The notes under the pieces were generated by a model, which was given only the letters and a program-made list of their open reading frames with translations, was not told the DNA's origin and ran no database searches. Both the position numbers and the translations under genes were made by a program. A stretch of 64,000 nucleotides of DNA from Lewinellaceae bacterium. GTDB lineage: Bacteria; Bacteroidota; Bacteroidia; Chitinophagales; Saprospiraceae. Location of the stretch: NCBI GenBank assembly GCA_020636435.1, contig JACJXX010000002.1, forward strand, positions 4,402,001-4,466,000, read 5' to 3'. This document shows, in pieces, positions 18,790 through 28,249 of the stretch (positions within the stretch are counted from its first letter, which is position 1; each line of letters opens with the position of its first letter).

Positions 18790-20022
18790 CTACTGAATGA
18801 TCTCCTTCCTGAAATCCTCCGCCAGGCGGATCATGTATTCCGGCGCCAGTTCCCTCAACGCTCGTTCCTGCATCTGCTTGCGCGGCGGCGCGTAACGCCG
18901 GTTGGGCAGCGCCCGGAATTTCTCCCGCCATTCTTCCGGCAGTTTATCCATGGCCAGAACGGTGCCGTCGCCCCAAACTGCGGGATCCTGCTTTCTGTAC
19001 TGCGCCTCCGGGGAGATCAGGAAGTTGCAAACCACCATAGCTGCCGCCTTGTTGGGCGAATTTCTGGAAATGCCCAGGTAATGAGCATTCTGGATCGTGC
19101 CGGTTTCCCAGGCGTAAGCGCGGGCACTCTCCGGAAAAAGGCCCTGTAGGATCTTGTTGTCCACCTCATTGTCATTGTAGCTCATGGTAAACCACAGCTC
19201 CCCGTTGGCAAACATCTGATGCATGGGTGCCACTCCCTCCGGGTAGGTGCGCCCTTCCTTCCACAGATAAGGCTTCATTTGCCTGAAGTACTGCCACAAC
19301 TGCGGGGCATAGGCATTGTACTTTGCTTCGTCGAAGGGGCCGTTCAAGGAGCCTGCCCCGCCGGCAATATCGATCAGGCAGGCTTTCAGGAAGGCCAGCC
19401 CGGTGAACTGGTTGTCGATGGTAAACCGCCCGGGGTTGGCCCGGACAAAGGCAAGCAATTCTGCCCGGTTCTGCGGCGGGTCGGACACCTGGAGGGAATC
19501 GTAAATGAAGGCCATCTGCACGTTGCCCCAGGGGCACTCAAAGCCATCCACCGGCTGCTGGAAATCGACGCCGATAAAAGGGTTGCCGAAGTCGATGTAC
19601 CCGGCATTGGGCAGCTGATCCGTCCAGGGGCCATAGAGGGCGCCGAGCTGCCGGAGCTGGTAAAAAGTCTCGCCGTTGATCCACATCAGGTCGAGCTCGC
19701 TTTCGGCCTTGCCGGCCTGCAGTTCCGCCATGAGGTTCTGCACGATGGCGCTGCCCTGGCCATTGGCGATGGCCAGCTCGATCCCGTATCGCTCCTTCAG
19801 CGCGGGGCGAACGTAGTTCTGCATATAGGCGTTGATCAGCGGGTCGCCCGCCCACATCATGAGATTGACGGTGGCGCCGCGGGCCCGGGATTCAATCTGC
19901 TCCCAGCTGAGTACAGCGGCATCCCCGGCTTTTTCTTCTATAGAACGCCCCTGGCAAGACCAAAGCAGGCAGATAAGCGCCAGTAAAGGTACGTGCCTGC
20001 ACAGAAATACTTTGATATCCAT
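18790..20022 (-). CDS. ABC transporter substrate-binding lipoprotein, YnjB-like
   Basis: The chosen ATG (20020-20022) gives MDIKVFLCRHVPLLALICLLWSC, a lipoprotein signal ending in lipobox LLWS-C; upstream in-frame ATGs at 20040 and 20052 are possible. The mature protein resembles YnjB: GATVNLMMWAGDPLINAYMQ, LDLMWINGETFYQL and YGPWTDQLPNAGYID follow in order. It should capture solute outside the inner membrane for the permease pair encoded next. The substrate of this family is not firmly established, so none is assigned. Confidence 0.8.
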   Translation of the reverse strand: MDIKVFLCRHVPLLALICLLWSCQGRSIEEKAGDAAVLSWEQIESRARGATVNLMMWAGDPLINAYMQNYVRPALKERYGIELAIANGQGSAIVQNLMAELQAGKAESELDLMWINGETFYQLRQLGALYGPWTDQLPNAGYIDFGNPFIGVDFQQPVDGFECPWGNVQMAFIYDSLQVSDPPQNRAELLAFVRANPGRFTIDNQFTGLAFLKACLIDIAGGAGSLNGPFDEAKYNAYAPQLWQYFRQMKPYLWKEGRTYPEGVAPMHQMFANGELWFTMSYNDNEVDNKILQGLFPESARAYAWETGTIQNAHYLGISRNSPNKAAAMVVCNFLISPEAQYRKQDPAVWGDGTVLAMDKLPEEWREKFRALPNRRYAPPRKQMQERALRELAPEYMIRLAEDFRKEIIQ

Positions 20023-20067
20023 GGAAATTTTATATGCCATTTTTACCCTCATAGAATCCTTTTAATG

Positions 20068-20136
20068 GGCGGACAGGGTGGACAAGTTTTACCGTGGAGC
20101 CCACTCTATGCATAAAACTTGTCCAGCCTGTCCGCC
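20068..20136 (-). terminator. Long inverted repeat at the 3' end of a TonB receptor gene, terminator-like
   Basis: GGCGGACAGGGTGGACAAGT with TTTA (20068-20091) pairs with 20113-20136 over 24 bp with one mismatch, around a 21-base loop. The right arm touches the stop codon of the receptor gene. No strong T tract follows on the minus strand, so it may act as an mRNA 3' stabiliser rather than a classical terminator. Confidence 0.5.
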
Positions 20137-23100
20137 TAAAAAACATACCGCAAACTAAACTGAAACTGCCTCGGCGCGCTGGCATTCCGGCGCACCAGCA
20201 CGCTGGGCGAGGAAGACGGCCCTGGCTGTATCTGGTTGCTTTGCGTAGCGTTGTTGCTGTATCCGCTCAGGTTGAGGGTGTTGAAAACGTTGAACACGTC
20301 GGCGCGCAGCTCCAGCTCCGACTTTCCGAAGGGAATGCGGCACTGTACGCCCAGGTCGAAGGTGTTGGACCAGGGCAGGCGGTCGCTGTTGCGGCTTTCG
20401 CCGGGGTAGCGGTCGCTGTTGCCCACATAGGCGTCGCCGAAGGAAGAGCCGTCGCCGTTCAGGTCGGTAGTGGTGACCGTGACGTCCACCAGGATGGGGT
20501 TGCCCGCCCCGTCGAAGGCCGGCGTGCCATCCGGGCCGAGCAGTTGCTCCTGCAGCGGCTGGCCGCTGGCATCCAACACCGTGTAGGCCACCGGCAAGGG
20601 CGTACGGTTGACGGGCTGCCCGCTTTGGATCAGCCCGGCCACGGTAACGGACAACTGTTCTATCGGGTAATAAGAAAAGATGCCGTTGAGGATGTGGCGG
20701 CGGTCGTTGATGCTGGGGCCCCATTCCGCTTCGAAGTTGTTGGCGTCCATGGCCCGGAAGTTGATGTCCTCGGTATTGTTTTCCAGATAGGAGAGCGTAT
20801 AATTGATGCGCAGCGCATAATCATCTTCTCCCCGGTCCTTTTGGAAATTGAAGCTGGCGGCGTAGTACCGCGAGCGCCCTTCCGTTTCCGAAACGACCAC
20901 CGAGCGCGCCACCCCGCTTAGTTCTTCTCCATTGATCACGGCATAGCTTCCCCCGGCGATCGGGATGGGCCGGCTGGCGTCTGCCTGCCCGGGCGTGCGC
21001 ACCCGGATATTGCCGGGGCCGACGGGGAAAGGCGCGGCAGCGTTGAGATTGCGCAGGCGAAACAGGTTGTAGCTCTGATTGTGCACCAGGTCCAGGTAAA
21101 AAAGGCTCTTTTCGTTCATTTGCAACTGGTACCCGAGGGCAAACTGGTGGGTGTAAGGATTGTCGTAACCGTTCGGGTTGAGGATGCGCCGTTCGTTGCT
21201 GAAGACCCCCTCCCGCTGGTCCTGCAGCGCATCCGACGAGGGGCCATTCAGGTATTCGGCATCGCTGGCAAAGCCGCTGAGGTTGCCGTTGAACGTGATG
21301 CGATCGATATCCGTATCCGCCGGCAGGATACCGAGCGACACCAATTCCTGTAGCTGCTTTTTATAATCCTGAGCCGTCGTATTCTGTTGCAAGGCATCGC
21401 TGTAGACGGTGTACGGAATCTTGTCGTAGAAGATTCCGTACCCGCCCCGAAGGCTGCTGCGCTGGCCCAGTTGGTAGTTGAAGTTGAAGCGGGGCGCGAT
21501 GTTGTTGAAGTCGCCCTGTTCCGCTCCTCCTTTGGAGAGGTTGTCATAATCATAGCGCAGGCCCAGGATGAGGTTCAGCCGGGACGAAGCGCGCAGTTCA
21601 TCCTCCAGGTAGAACGAGTAGATCGCCTGCCGGGCGCCAAAGGAAGCGGGCCGCAGTTCGACACTATACCCCAGCACCTCCGCGTCGGACGGAATATCAT
21701 TCACGTTCAGGACCGCGCCCCGGTTGAGGCTGCGCACTTCCTCCAGCTGATCCTCCGTCAGCTTCACGGTGTAGTTGCCATTGGCATTCCCGCCGCCGAA
21801 GAGCTGGTGATCGGCGGAGATGATGCCTGCTCCCGCCTTCAGGATATGCCGGCCGGCGTAGTAGTTGAACTTTTGCTGGAACTGCAGGGTATTCTCCGTT
21901 TCGTCAAAGACATAACCCGGGTGCCCCAATATGGCGAGCGTTTGCTCATCGGGCCCCAGGACGGTGGCCTGCGGCCCGTCGCCGTTCAGCGGCCGGCCGT
22001 AGTTCCAGCGAAAGCGGCTGTACTGCAGGTTGGTTTGCGTGCTGAAATTACTGCCGATGTAACTGTTTTTCAAGGCAACGAGAATGGAGTTGCGGTCCTG
22101 CACGCTCCCGGCCGAAGGGAAGGTAGCGCCCCCTTCCAGCCCGCCGCCCTGGCGTTCGATGTTGACCAGCCCGAGGTTGGCGCGCAGGCTGGAGCGGAAG
22201 CGCGGGCTCCAGTTGTGGTCCAGCTTGCCGGAAAAGTAGGTGAAGTTGTTCTCTCCCCGCACCGTCTCGGCCGCGCCCAGCAGGGGGGAGTTCAGAAAAT
22301 TGTCTTTCAGGTCTGTGGTGTGTTCCACATTGAGGTAGTAGAAGGTTTGATCCCTGGCGATCGCCCCGCCAAAACCCACCCCGGCCTGGTAGCGCTGGAA
22401 ACCGTCTTTGACCGCGTTGCCCGACAGGTCGCGCTGCGCGAAATCCGACTTGCCGTCAATGGCCGGCCCCGGGCGGCTGATGAGAAAGGCTTCTCCTCCA
22501 AATTTATTGCTCCCCGAGCGGGTAGTGATGTTGACCACGCCATTGGCAGTCAGGCCGTACTCCGCCGAGTAGTTGTTGGTCAGCACCGTAATATTGCGGG
22601 TGAAGCCGACCGGGATGGCAAACTTCTGCCCGCCCAGAAAGCGTTCGTTGTTGTCCATGCCGTCGATCATATAACTGGTGAACAGCGAGTTGGCGCCGTT
22701 GATGGACACGTTGGGCGCCTCCGGGTAGAAACCGGTAGCCTGAGATACGTTGGGCAGGCGGTACAGCACCCGGGTAATGTCGCGCCCTTCGATCGGAATG
22801 GCCTCGATCTCTTTCTGTTTGAGTTCGAAAGCCACTTCGGCGTCCGTACGGTTGATCCTGGCCGTGCTGGCTGCTCCCAGGACCACCACTTCATCGAGAT
22901 TTACTTCCCGTTTTTCCAGGAGGTTGAGCTGCACCGTCGGATTTTGGTTGGAACGGATGCTGAATGCTTCGGAGTTGCCTGCCTCGAATTGGCCATCACC
23001 CTCAAAAACGACTTGATACCCCTCTACTTCCGGAAGCCCCCGGAATACAGCTACTCCCCGCGCGTCGGTGATACGGGATTGTTCGATCCCCCGGCTTTCG

Positions 23101-23234
23101 TTCAACAGCACCACCTCGGCGCCTTCCACCGGTTGGTTGGAAAGGTAATTGATAAGGTTGACATTGAGGTCGGCCTGGGTATAGGCAGCACAGCCTGACA
23201 AAAGCAATACCGTGAGTGTAAAAAGATATTTCAT
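20136..23234 (-). CDS. TonB-dependent outer membrane receptor (Oar/CarboxypepD-reg type)
   Basis: 1032 residues. A signal sequence (MKYLFTLTVLLLSGCAAYTQA) is followed by a carboxypeptidase-regulatory domain (about 24-100: NYLSNQPVEGAEVVLLNE...DARGVAVFRGLPE). Next is a plug (about 115-240: LDEVVVLGAA...NVSINGANSLFTSYMIDGMDNNERFLGG...VNITTRSGSNKFGGE), then a long beta-barrel ending in FSLRYVF with the terminal phenylalanine expected for outer-membrane insertion. SGC in the signal could be a lipobox or simply part of a signal peptide. The ligand cannot be told. The gene is on the same strand as the ABC operon but is separated from it by the inverted repeat at 20068-20136. Confidence 0.9.
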   Translation of the reverse strand: MKYLFTLTVLLLSGCAAYTQADLNVNLINYLSNQPVEGAEVVLLNESRGIEQSRITDARGVAVFRGLPEVEGYQVVFEGDGQFEAGNSEAFSIRSNQNPTVQLNLLEKREVNLDEVVVLGAASTARINRTDAEVAFELKQKEIEAIPIEGRDITRVLYRLPNVSQATGFYPEAPNVSINGANSLFTSYMIDGMDNNERFLGGQKFAIPVGFTRNITVLTNNYSAEYGLTANGVVNITTRSGSNKFGGEAFLISRPGPAIDGKSDFAQRDLSGNAVKDGFQRYQAGVGFGGAIARDQTFYYLNVEHTTDLKDNFLNSPLLGAAETVRGENNFTYFSGKLDHNWSPRFRSSLRANLGLVNIERQGGGLEGGATFPSAGSVQDRNSILVALKNSYIGSNFSTQTNLQYSRFRWNYGRPLNGDGPQATVLGPDEQTLAILGHPGYVFDETENTLQFQQKFNYYAGRHILKAGAGIISADHQLFGGGNANGNYTVKLTEDQLEEVRSLNRGAVLNVNDIPSDAEVLGYSVELRPASFGARQAIYSFYLEDELRASSRLNLILGLRYDYDNLSKGGAEQGDFNNIAPRFNFNYQLGQRSSLRGGYGIFYDKIPYTVYSDALQQNTTAQDYKKQLQELVSLGILPADTDIDRITFNGNLSGFASDAEYLNGPSSDALQDQREGVFSNERRILNPNGYDNPYTHQFALGYQLQMNEKSLFYLDLVHNQSYNLFRLRNLNAAAPFPVGPGNIRVRTPGQADASRPIPIAGGSYAVINGEELSGVARSVVVSETEGRSRYYAASFNFQKDRGEDDYALRINYTLSYLENNTEDINFRAMDANNFEAEWGPSINDRRHILNGIFSYYPIEQLSVTVAGLIQSGQPVNRTPLPVAYTVLDASGQPLQEQLLGPDGTPAFDGAGNPILVDVTVTTTDLNGDGSSFGDAYVGNSDRYPGESRNSDRLPWSNTFDLGVQCRIPFGKSELELRADVFNVFNTLNLSGYSNNATQSNQIQPGPSSSPSVLVRRNASAPRQFQFSLRYVF

Positions 23235-23403
23235 GCAATGTTATTTTGATTCTTTCAGGCGCTATTTTCCCAGCTCCTGAACAGGGCAAAACCGAAAAAA
23301 CTGCACCCTTTCAGATGCGCGAAGTTGCCAGACGCACTGGTTTTCCAGCCGCCGGGGCAAATCAAGATGCAGCACGGTTAAATAAAAAACTAACGAAGAA
23401 GGT

Positions 23404-24114
23404 TTAAAAACGGGCAGGAGGCCCTCTTTTGAGGTAAGCGTGATGCTGCTCATTCAACAATAAAGCCGGCAAGGAGCAATGAGGTTGGAATGCTGAATGA
23501 AGCAGGTTTTCCAAATACCGGCACAAAGGGCTGCGGCTGGAAAGGCGCCCTGCCAGGCGGCGGAAAGAAAAAACGTCATCCGCGTCTTCCTCTTCTTTCA
23601 TCAGAAGAGGGATATGGTTCAATTGAACGGCATATTGGCACAGGGCGGTAGAAAGCTGGCCGGTTTGCCACGGAAGGCCCAGAAAAAGGCTGCGGTTGTA
23701 AGCCCGCCGGCTGAGGCCGAGCAAATAGACGCCTCCATCCCTCGCCGGCCCCAGCACAGCGCCGGCGTATTCAAGACGAGCAGCTGCCTCCCTGAGGCGA
23801 TCGGCATTAAGGGCCAGGCAGTCATTGCCAATGGCGATGATCCGGCTGTAGCCCTGAGCGAAAGCATGTTCGAAAGCATTGGCCAGCCGTTCTCCAAACG
23901 TAGCGCCGGATTGTTGACTGCCCCTGACCACGACCAAAGGCAAGCCGGACAACCGGGCCTGCCGCTGCGCGTGCTGATTGAGTTTTTTGTAAATTGCCTT
24001 ATTGATGCGCGGCCCTCCTCCGGCCAATGGTTTGGCCAGGGCCTCCTCCGCTTCGCTGCGCAGGAACAACAGAATGGCGATATCTTGGGGAAGGGCTTTC
24101 ATATCAGGTAGCAA
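23404..24114 (-). CDS. DUF2064 / TIGR04282-like glycosyltransferase-fold protein
   Basis: 236 residues, cytoplasmic. The core IGNDCLALNADRLREAAARLEYAGAVLGPARDGGVYLLGLS (about residues 93-135) is characteristic of the DUF2064 family, a GT-A-like fold sometimes linked to arsenosugar synthesis. The N-terminus MLPDMKALPQDIAILLFLRS allows a start at the fifth residue (24100-24102). It lacks the usual early KTRL-type motif of the family (it reads LAKPLAGGGPRINKAIY instead), so activity may be altered. No arsenic or glycan genes adjoin it. Confidence 0.7.
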   Translation of the reverse strand: MLPDMKALPQDIAILLFLRSEAEEALAKPLAGGGPRINKAIYKKLNQHAQRQARLSGLPLVVVRGSQQSGATFGERLANAFEHAFAQGYSRIIAIGNDCLALNADRLREAAARLEYAGAVLGPARDGGVYLLGLSRRAYNRSLFLGLPWQTGQLSTALCQYAVQLNHIPLLMKEEEDADDVFSFRRLAGRLSSRSPLCRYLENLLHSAFQPHCSLPALLLNEQHHAYLKRGPPARF

Positions 24115-24170
24115 ATATCAGAAAATAGCGCTCCCCTCGTTGTCCTGCCCTTGACAGTTGGCCTATCCAG

Positions 24171-24207
24171 GAAAAAAACAAGTCCCGGCTTCAAAAGAAG
24201 CCGGGAC
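24171..24207 (-). terminator. Intrinsic terminator of the second TonB receptor gene
   Basis: GTCCCGGCTTC (24182-24192), loop AAAA, GAAGCCGGGAC (24197-24207) form a perfect 11-bp stem. On the minus strand it is followed by TTGTTTTTTT (24172-24181), the classical arrangement for termination of the gene that ends at 24383. Confidence 0.85.
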
Positions 24208-24382
24208 GATGCCAGGCCGGCAAAAGCGCTGAATGCCACCGGCTCTATGGATGCTAATTTAGGGGAATCTTCTTTTCATCCACTGCCCCAGTTGGGCGCC
24301 CTATCCTTTCGCGGCCATGGCCGGAAAGAGAAACAACAGCATCGCAGGCAAATGCGCAAGGCCTGGCCTATTTCTGGTATAT

Positions 24383-26854
24383 TTAAAATTCTCCCTCTCC
24401 TCCGCCAAAATCGCCCCGGCCGCCACCCTGGCGCTGCTTCTTCTGGTTCAGGCGATAGTTGAAGGTAAGCGTAACCTGCCGGGCGCGCCATTGAAAATCG
24501 CCCCGGCTGTAAAAGTCATCCCCTTCAAAGATGTAGCGCCAGCGGCGGGAGTTGAGCAAGTCGCTTACCGAAAGCGTGAGGGTGCCCTTGCTGTCCAGAA
24601 TGTCCTTGCTGAAAGCCAGGTCTATATGGTAAAGCGCTTTGTTCCGGCCCTGGGTGGTGATGCGCGGCGCGCGGTAGTTAAACCGGACCTGGGCATCGAC
24701 GAATTTCCACAAATCCATTTTGGAAGTGATCCGGCCGTTCCAGGTCAAAGCGTCGGCGGTAAAGGAGGTATCGATGTTGTTGCCGTTGATAATGGAACGA
24801 AAGAAGTTGACGTTGCCGTCCAGATCCCACCAATCGGCTGGGGAAGCGGAGAAGGTTACGTCCAGGCCGTAGGCGTCCTCGGTGGCCAGGTTTTCCGGGC
24901 GGGTGAGGGTCGTGCCGTCCTCCTGCAGCGTCCGGATGCGCTCGATAATGCCTTCGGTATAGCGGTAGTACACCGAAGAGCTGAGCGACATTTTATCCCA
25001 GTACTTCAGGTGGCCCACCTCGAAAGAGTTGGTAAACTCCGGATTGAGGTTGGGGTTGCCGCTGCGGATGTTGCGGGCGTCGCTGAAGCTGAAAAAGGGG
25101 TTGAGGTCCCAGAAGCGCGGGCGGTTGATGCGCCGGCTGTAGCTCACCATAAAGGAGTTCTGCCCGGCAAATTCGTAACCCAAATGCCCGCTGGGAAAGA
25201 GGTTCAGGTAATCGCGCGGGTTTTCCTCCCCGGTATCGAGCAGCTGAGTATTGACGTCGGTCAATTCGGCCCGCACGCCCACCTGGACGGAAAAGCGCCC
25301 GAATTTATTGCCGACGATGCCATAAGCTGCATAAATATTCTCATCGTACAGGAATTCGTTGGTGAAGTTGGGAAGCAACTCCCAGTCGCTGCCCTTGAGC
25401 TCCTCCACCTGATAATCGGTGTTGATCTCGCGAAGAGAAGCCCGCAGGCCCGCTTCGAACTTGCCTTCTTTGGCGAAGGGCTGAATGTAATCCATCTGCC
25501 CCAGGATCAGGCGCTCCTTTTCTTCATTGCGGGAACGCTGATTCAGGCCCGGAATGCCGGACTGCGTGTATTCGGGCGTGAAATATTCTTCCGTAATGGT
25601 GGATTTTTCTACTTCGTCATTGTCCTGATAGCGCACATCGGCGGTCAGCAGGTGGCCTTCGCGTTCGAACTCCTTGCGAAAGCTCATGACGTATTCCAGG
25701 TTGTTCTCAATCTCTTTTTCCAGGTCCAGGCGGCGGGTGATGCCGGTGAGGCGGTTGAGGTTGAAGAGGTAGTCCCGGTATTCGATATCCGAGGAATTAT
25801 CTCCGTCCTCTTTCTCATAGGTGAAGGAGGCCGTCAGGCTGGTTTTGTCATTGAAGAAGTACTCGGCGCCGGCGCGCAGGGTATTGTCCCAACCTCCCCG
25901 TTCGCGCTCCTGGTTCTGCTGAAGGATGAAAGTGGTGTCGGGCCCGAATTCGTTGCGGTCGTAAATTTCCTGGTAGAGCGAACCCTTGCCCGGCCGCTTC
26001 CGGTAGCTGACGCCGTAGTTGCCGAAGAGGTTGAGGTTGCCGGTTCGGTAATTGGCGTTGGCGGCCAGCCCATAATTGTGCGGATAGCCGGTCGTCAAAT
26101 CCAGGGAGCCGTTGAGCCCCTGCCGGCGGTCTTTCTTGAGGATGATGTTGATGATGCCGGCCATGCCCTCCGCTTCATATCTGGCCGAAGGGTTGGTGAT
26201 GACTTCAATGCGGTCGATCAGGTTGGCGGGAATCTGCCGCAGGCCGTCGGTGTCTCCAACCCCGACCAGCCCGGAAGGCCGCCCGTTGATCAGGATGCGC
26301 ACGCCGCTGCTGCCTCTGAGGCTGACGCCTCCTTCGGCGTCGACGGTTACCGAAGGCACGTTGTCCAGCACGTCGGAGGCCGTGCCTCCGATATTGGCCA
26401 GGTCTTTCCCCACGTTGAATACCCGCTTGTCCAGCGAGATTTGCATGTTGCTTTTTTCTGCCCGGACTTCCACCTCCGCCAGGACGGTGGCGCTGGGGAA
26501 AATCTCTATGGTGCCCAGGTCCGCGACGGGGTTGTCCCGGTTGACTTCAATCCCGCCGATATTGACGTCTTTAAAGGCAATAAAGGCGACGTTGGCGTAA
26601 TAGCTGCCGAATTTTAGTTCCAGGCGAAAGGCGCCGGCAGCATCCGTAACGCCGCCGGTAACCAAAGAACTGTCTTCCGAAGAAAATAGGGTAATGGTGG
26701 CGTAATCCAACGGCTGCCCGGTATCGCCATCCACCACCAGCCCTTTGACCAGCCCTTTGGCGGGTTTGTCCGGGTCGGGCTGAGCTTGGATCAGAAACGG
26801 CGCTTGCAGCAATAACAGTAGCGTAGATAGTTGTAGAATCAGGCGATTTTTCAT
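24383..26854 (-). CDS. TonB-dependent receptor / outer membrane beta-barrel family protein
   Basis: 823 residues. A signal peptide (MKNRLILQLSTLLLLLQAPFLIQAQ) is followed by a carboxypeptidase-regulatory domain (about 32-115: VKGLVVDGDTGQPLDYATITLF). The plug is at about 130-240 (VFNVGKDLANIGGTASDVLDNVPSVTVDAEGGVSLRGSSGVRILINGRPSG...GMAGIINIILKK). The barrel has the NRPRFWDLNPFFSFSDARNIRSGNPNLNPE signature near residue 570 of the OMP_b-brl_3 type. The C-terminal tail is glycine/glutamate-rich (QGGGRGDFGGGEGEF), a little unusual. It lies 135 bp downstream of the kinase gene on the same strand, so it may be controlled by the two-component pair. Confidence 0.88.
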   Translation of the reverse strand: MKNRLILQLSTLLLLLQAPFLIQAQPDPDKPAKGLVKGLVVDGDTGQPLDYATITLFSSEDSSLVTGGVTDAAGAFRLELKFGSYYANVAFIAFKDVNIGGIEVNRDNPVADLGTIEIFPSATVLAEVEVRAEKSNMQISLDKRVFNVGKDLANIGGTASDVLDNVPSVTVDAEGGVSLRGSSGVRILINGRPSGLVGVGDTDGLRQIPANLIDRIEVITNPSARYEAEGMAGIINIILKKDRRQGLNGSLDLTTGYPHNYGLAANANYRTGNLNLFGNYGVSYRKRPGKGSLYQEIYDRNEFGPDTTFILQQNQERERGGWDNTLRAGAEYFFNDKTSLTASFTYEKEDGDNSSDIEYRDYLFNLNRLTGITRRLDLEKEIENNLEYVMSFRKEFEREGHLLTADVRYQDNDEVEKSTITEEYFTPEYTQSGIPGLNQRSRNEEKERLILGQMDYIQPFAKEGKFEAGLRASLREINTDYQVEELKGSDWELLPNFTNEFLYDENIYAAYGIVGNKFGRFSVQVGVRAELTDVNTQLLDTGEENPRDYLNLFPSGHLGYEFAGQNSFMVSYSRRINRPRFWDLNPFFSFSDARNIRSGNPNLNPEFTNSFEVGHLKYWDKMSLSSSVYYRYTEGIIERIRTLQEDGTTLTRPENLATEDAYGLDVTFSASPADWWDLDGNVNFFRSIINGNNIDTSFTADALTWNGRITSKMDLWKFVDAQVRFNYRAPRITTQGRNKALYHIDLAFSKDILDSKGTLTLSVSDLLNSRRWRYIFEGDDFYSRGDFQWRARQVTLTFNYRLNQKKQRQGGGRGDFGGGEGEF

Positions 26855-26989
26855 TGTTGTTTTTTATATAACTTTCTTTTCAGTGCAAAGATAAGGGGCA
26901 ATCCTAAGGAGATTTTATAGGAAATTTGAAGCAATTTTGAAGTTCGGGGGTTTAACAGTTTTTTAAGGTTTAATGTTTGAACAATGATA

Positions 26990-28249
26990 TTAAAAAACCA
27001 CCGCCACCTCATGTACTCCCTCGGAAAACCGATGCGACACCTCAAAATCATTAGCCTCCGCAATCTTCCTTACGATAGCCAACCCCAGGCCCAGCGAGCC
27101 GTCTCCGTGGCGGCTTTTGTGGAAGCGCTCGAAGAGCTGTTCTGAGGGCACCTGGGGAGCGGGCCCGGTGTTGCGGACCAGCAGCCTTTTTGCGTCCAGT
27201 TTTACTTCCACCCATCCACCGGATATGTTGTGGCGGATGGCGTTTTTCACCAGGTTGGCCACCAGGATGTCCGCCAGCGTAGGGTCTATGGTAACAGGCA
27301 CGCCAGGTTCAATATAGCTGTCCAGCGCCAGGCTCTTCAGGCTGGCCAGCTCGACGAAATTTTCCAGGCAGGACCGGGTGATGCAGGAAAAATCGACTGG
27401 TTTGCGGCCATTTCCGAATTCCTTATTCTCGATCCGGGTCAGCAAGAGCAAGGCGTTGCCGAGTTTCGACAATTTGTTGATGTTTTGCTGGGCCGACTGC
27501 ACCAGGTCCAGTTGCTCGTCGGTCAGGCCGGGAGTTTCCATCAGGAGTTCCAGTTTGCCTCTGGCGATGGCCAGCGGGGTTTGAATCTCGTGAGAAGCGT
27601 TCTCCGAGAACTCTTTTACGGCCAGATAGTCCCGCCTCGCCTTGTAAACCATCTGAGCAACAAAGGCATTGAGCTGGCGGAATTCCTTGGTGGAAGTCTG
27701 CGGCAGGCTCAACATTTCCCGGTCTTTGAGGTTGAAGGAACGGATGCGTTCCAGGGTTTTCTTAAAGGGCCGGAACAACCAGCCGGTGATCAGGAAACTG
27801 AAAACGATCATGGCTGCGCTCAGGATAAAGAACAGGCGCAGCATGATATCCACTACTACGTCATAAATATCATCCGTTTCGATGAAAACATCGGTGATGC
27901 TGATCCGGTAGTAACGGCCGCCGACCTTTTTGATGGCCACAACCTTCCGGTAAGGCTCCATCTGGCCCTCCAGGTAAGGATGCGGCGCCAGCGTATCGGA
28001 AAAGGTGTAGAACGTATCCCTGTAGGTTTCGCCCAGGTCGGTAATGTCCACTTTGCCCCGCTTCAGAAAGCTGAGGGGGATGCCTTCGGCTACTTCCTCC
28101 GTGATCTGGTTGAGGTTGTCGCGGAGGGCAAAGTCGGTCTCTTTCTGCACCTCTTTCTGCACCAGATAAAAGGTCAGCACGCCTCCCATGCCGAAGACCA
28201 GCATGGCGACCAGCAGGTATAAAAGCGTCGTTTTCGCGATCAGGTTCAT
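26990..28249 (-). CDS. Two-component sensor histidine kinase
   Basis: 419 residues. Two membrane segments (about 8-30 and 136-158) flank a roughly 105-residue periplasmic sensor region. The phosphoacceptor is His220 in FSENASHEIQTPLAIARGKLE. An ATPase domain follows with N box LVANLVKNAIRHN and G2-like GDGSLGLGLAIVRKIAEAN near the end. The ATG overlaps the stop of the regulator gene (TAATG), so the pair is translationally coupled. The signal sensed is unknown. Confidence 0.92.
   Translation of the reverse strand: MNLIAKTTLLYLLVAMLVFGMGGVLTFYLVQKEVQKETDFALRDNLNQITEEVAEGIPLSFLKRGKVDITDLGETYRDTFYTFSDTLAPHPYLEGQMEPYRKVVAIKKVGGRYYRISITDVFIETDDIYDVVVDIMLRLFFILSAAMIVFSFLITGWLFRPFKKTLERIRSFNLKDREMLSLPQTSTKEFRQLNAFVAQMVYKARRDYLAVKEFSENASHEIQTPLAIARGKLELLMETPGLTDEQLDLVQSAQQNINKLSKLGNALLLLTRIENKEFGNGRKPVDFSCITRSCLENFVELASLKSLALDSYIEPGVPVTIDPTLADILVANLVKNAIRHNISGGWVEVKLDAKRLLVRNTGPAPQVPSEQLFERFHKSRHGDGSLGLGLAIVRKIAEANDFEVSHRFSEGVHEVAVVF

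Noticed and set aside
21387..23198. 603-residue open frame on the plus strand opposite a TonB receptor gene
   Set aside because: It is antisense to a clear receptor gene; its translation has no recognisable domain and reflects GC-rich codon use.
24317..26617. 766-residue open frame opposite the second TonB receptor gene
   Set aside because: It is antisense to a well-supported gene with motifs in order; the translation is low-complexity and lacks any family signature.
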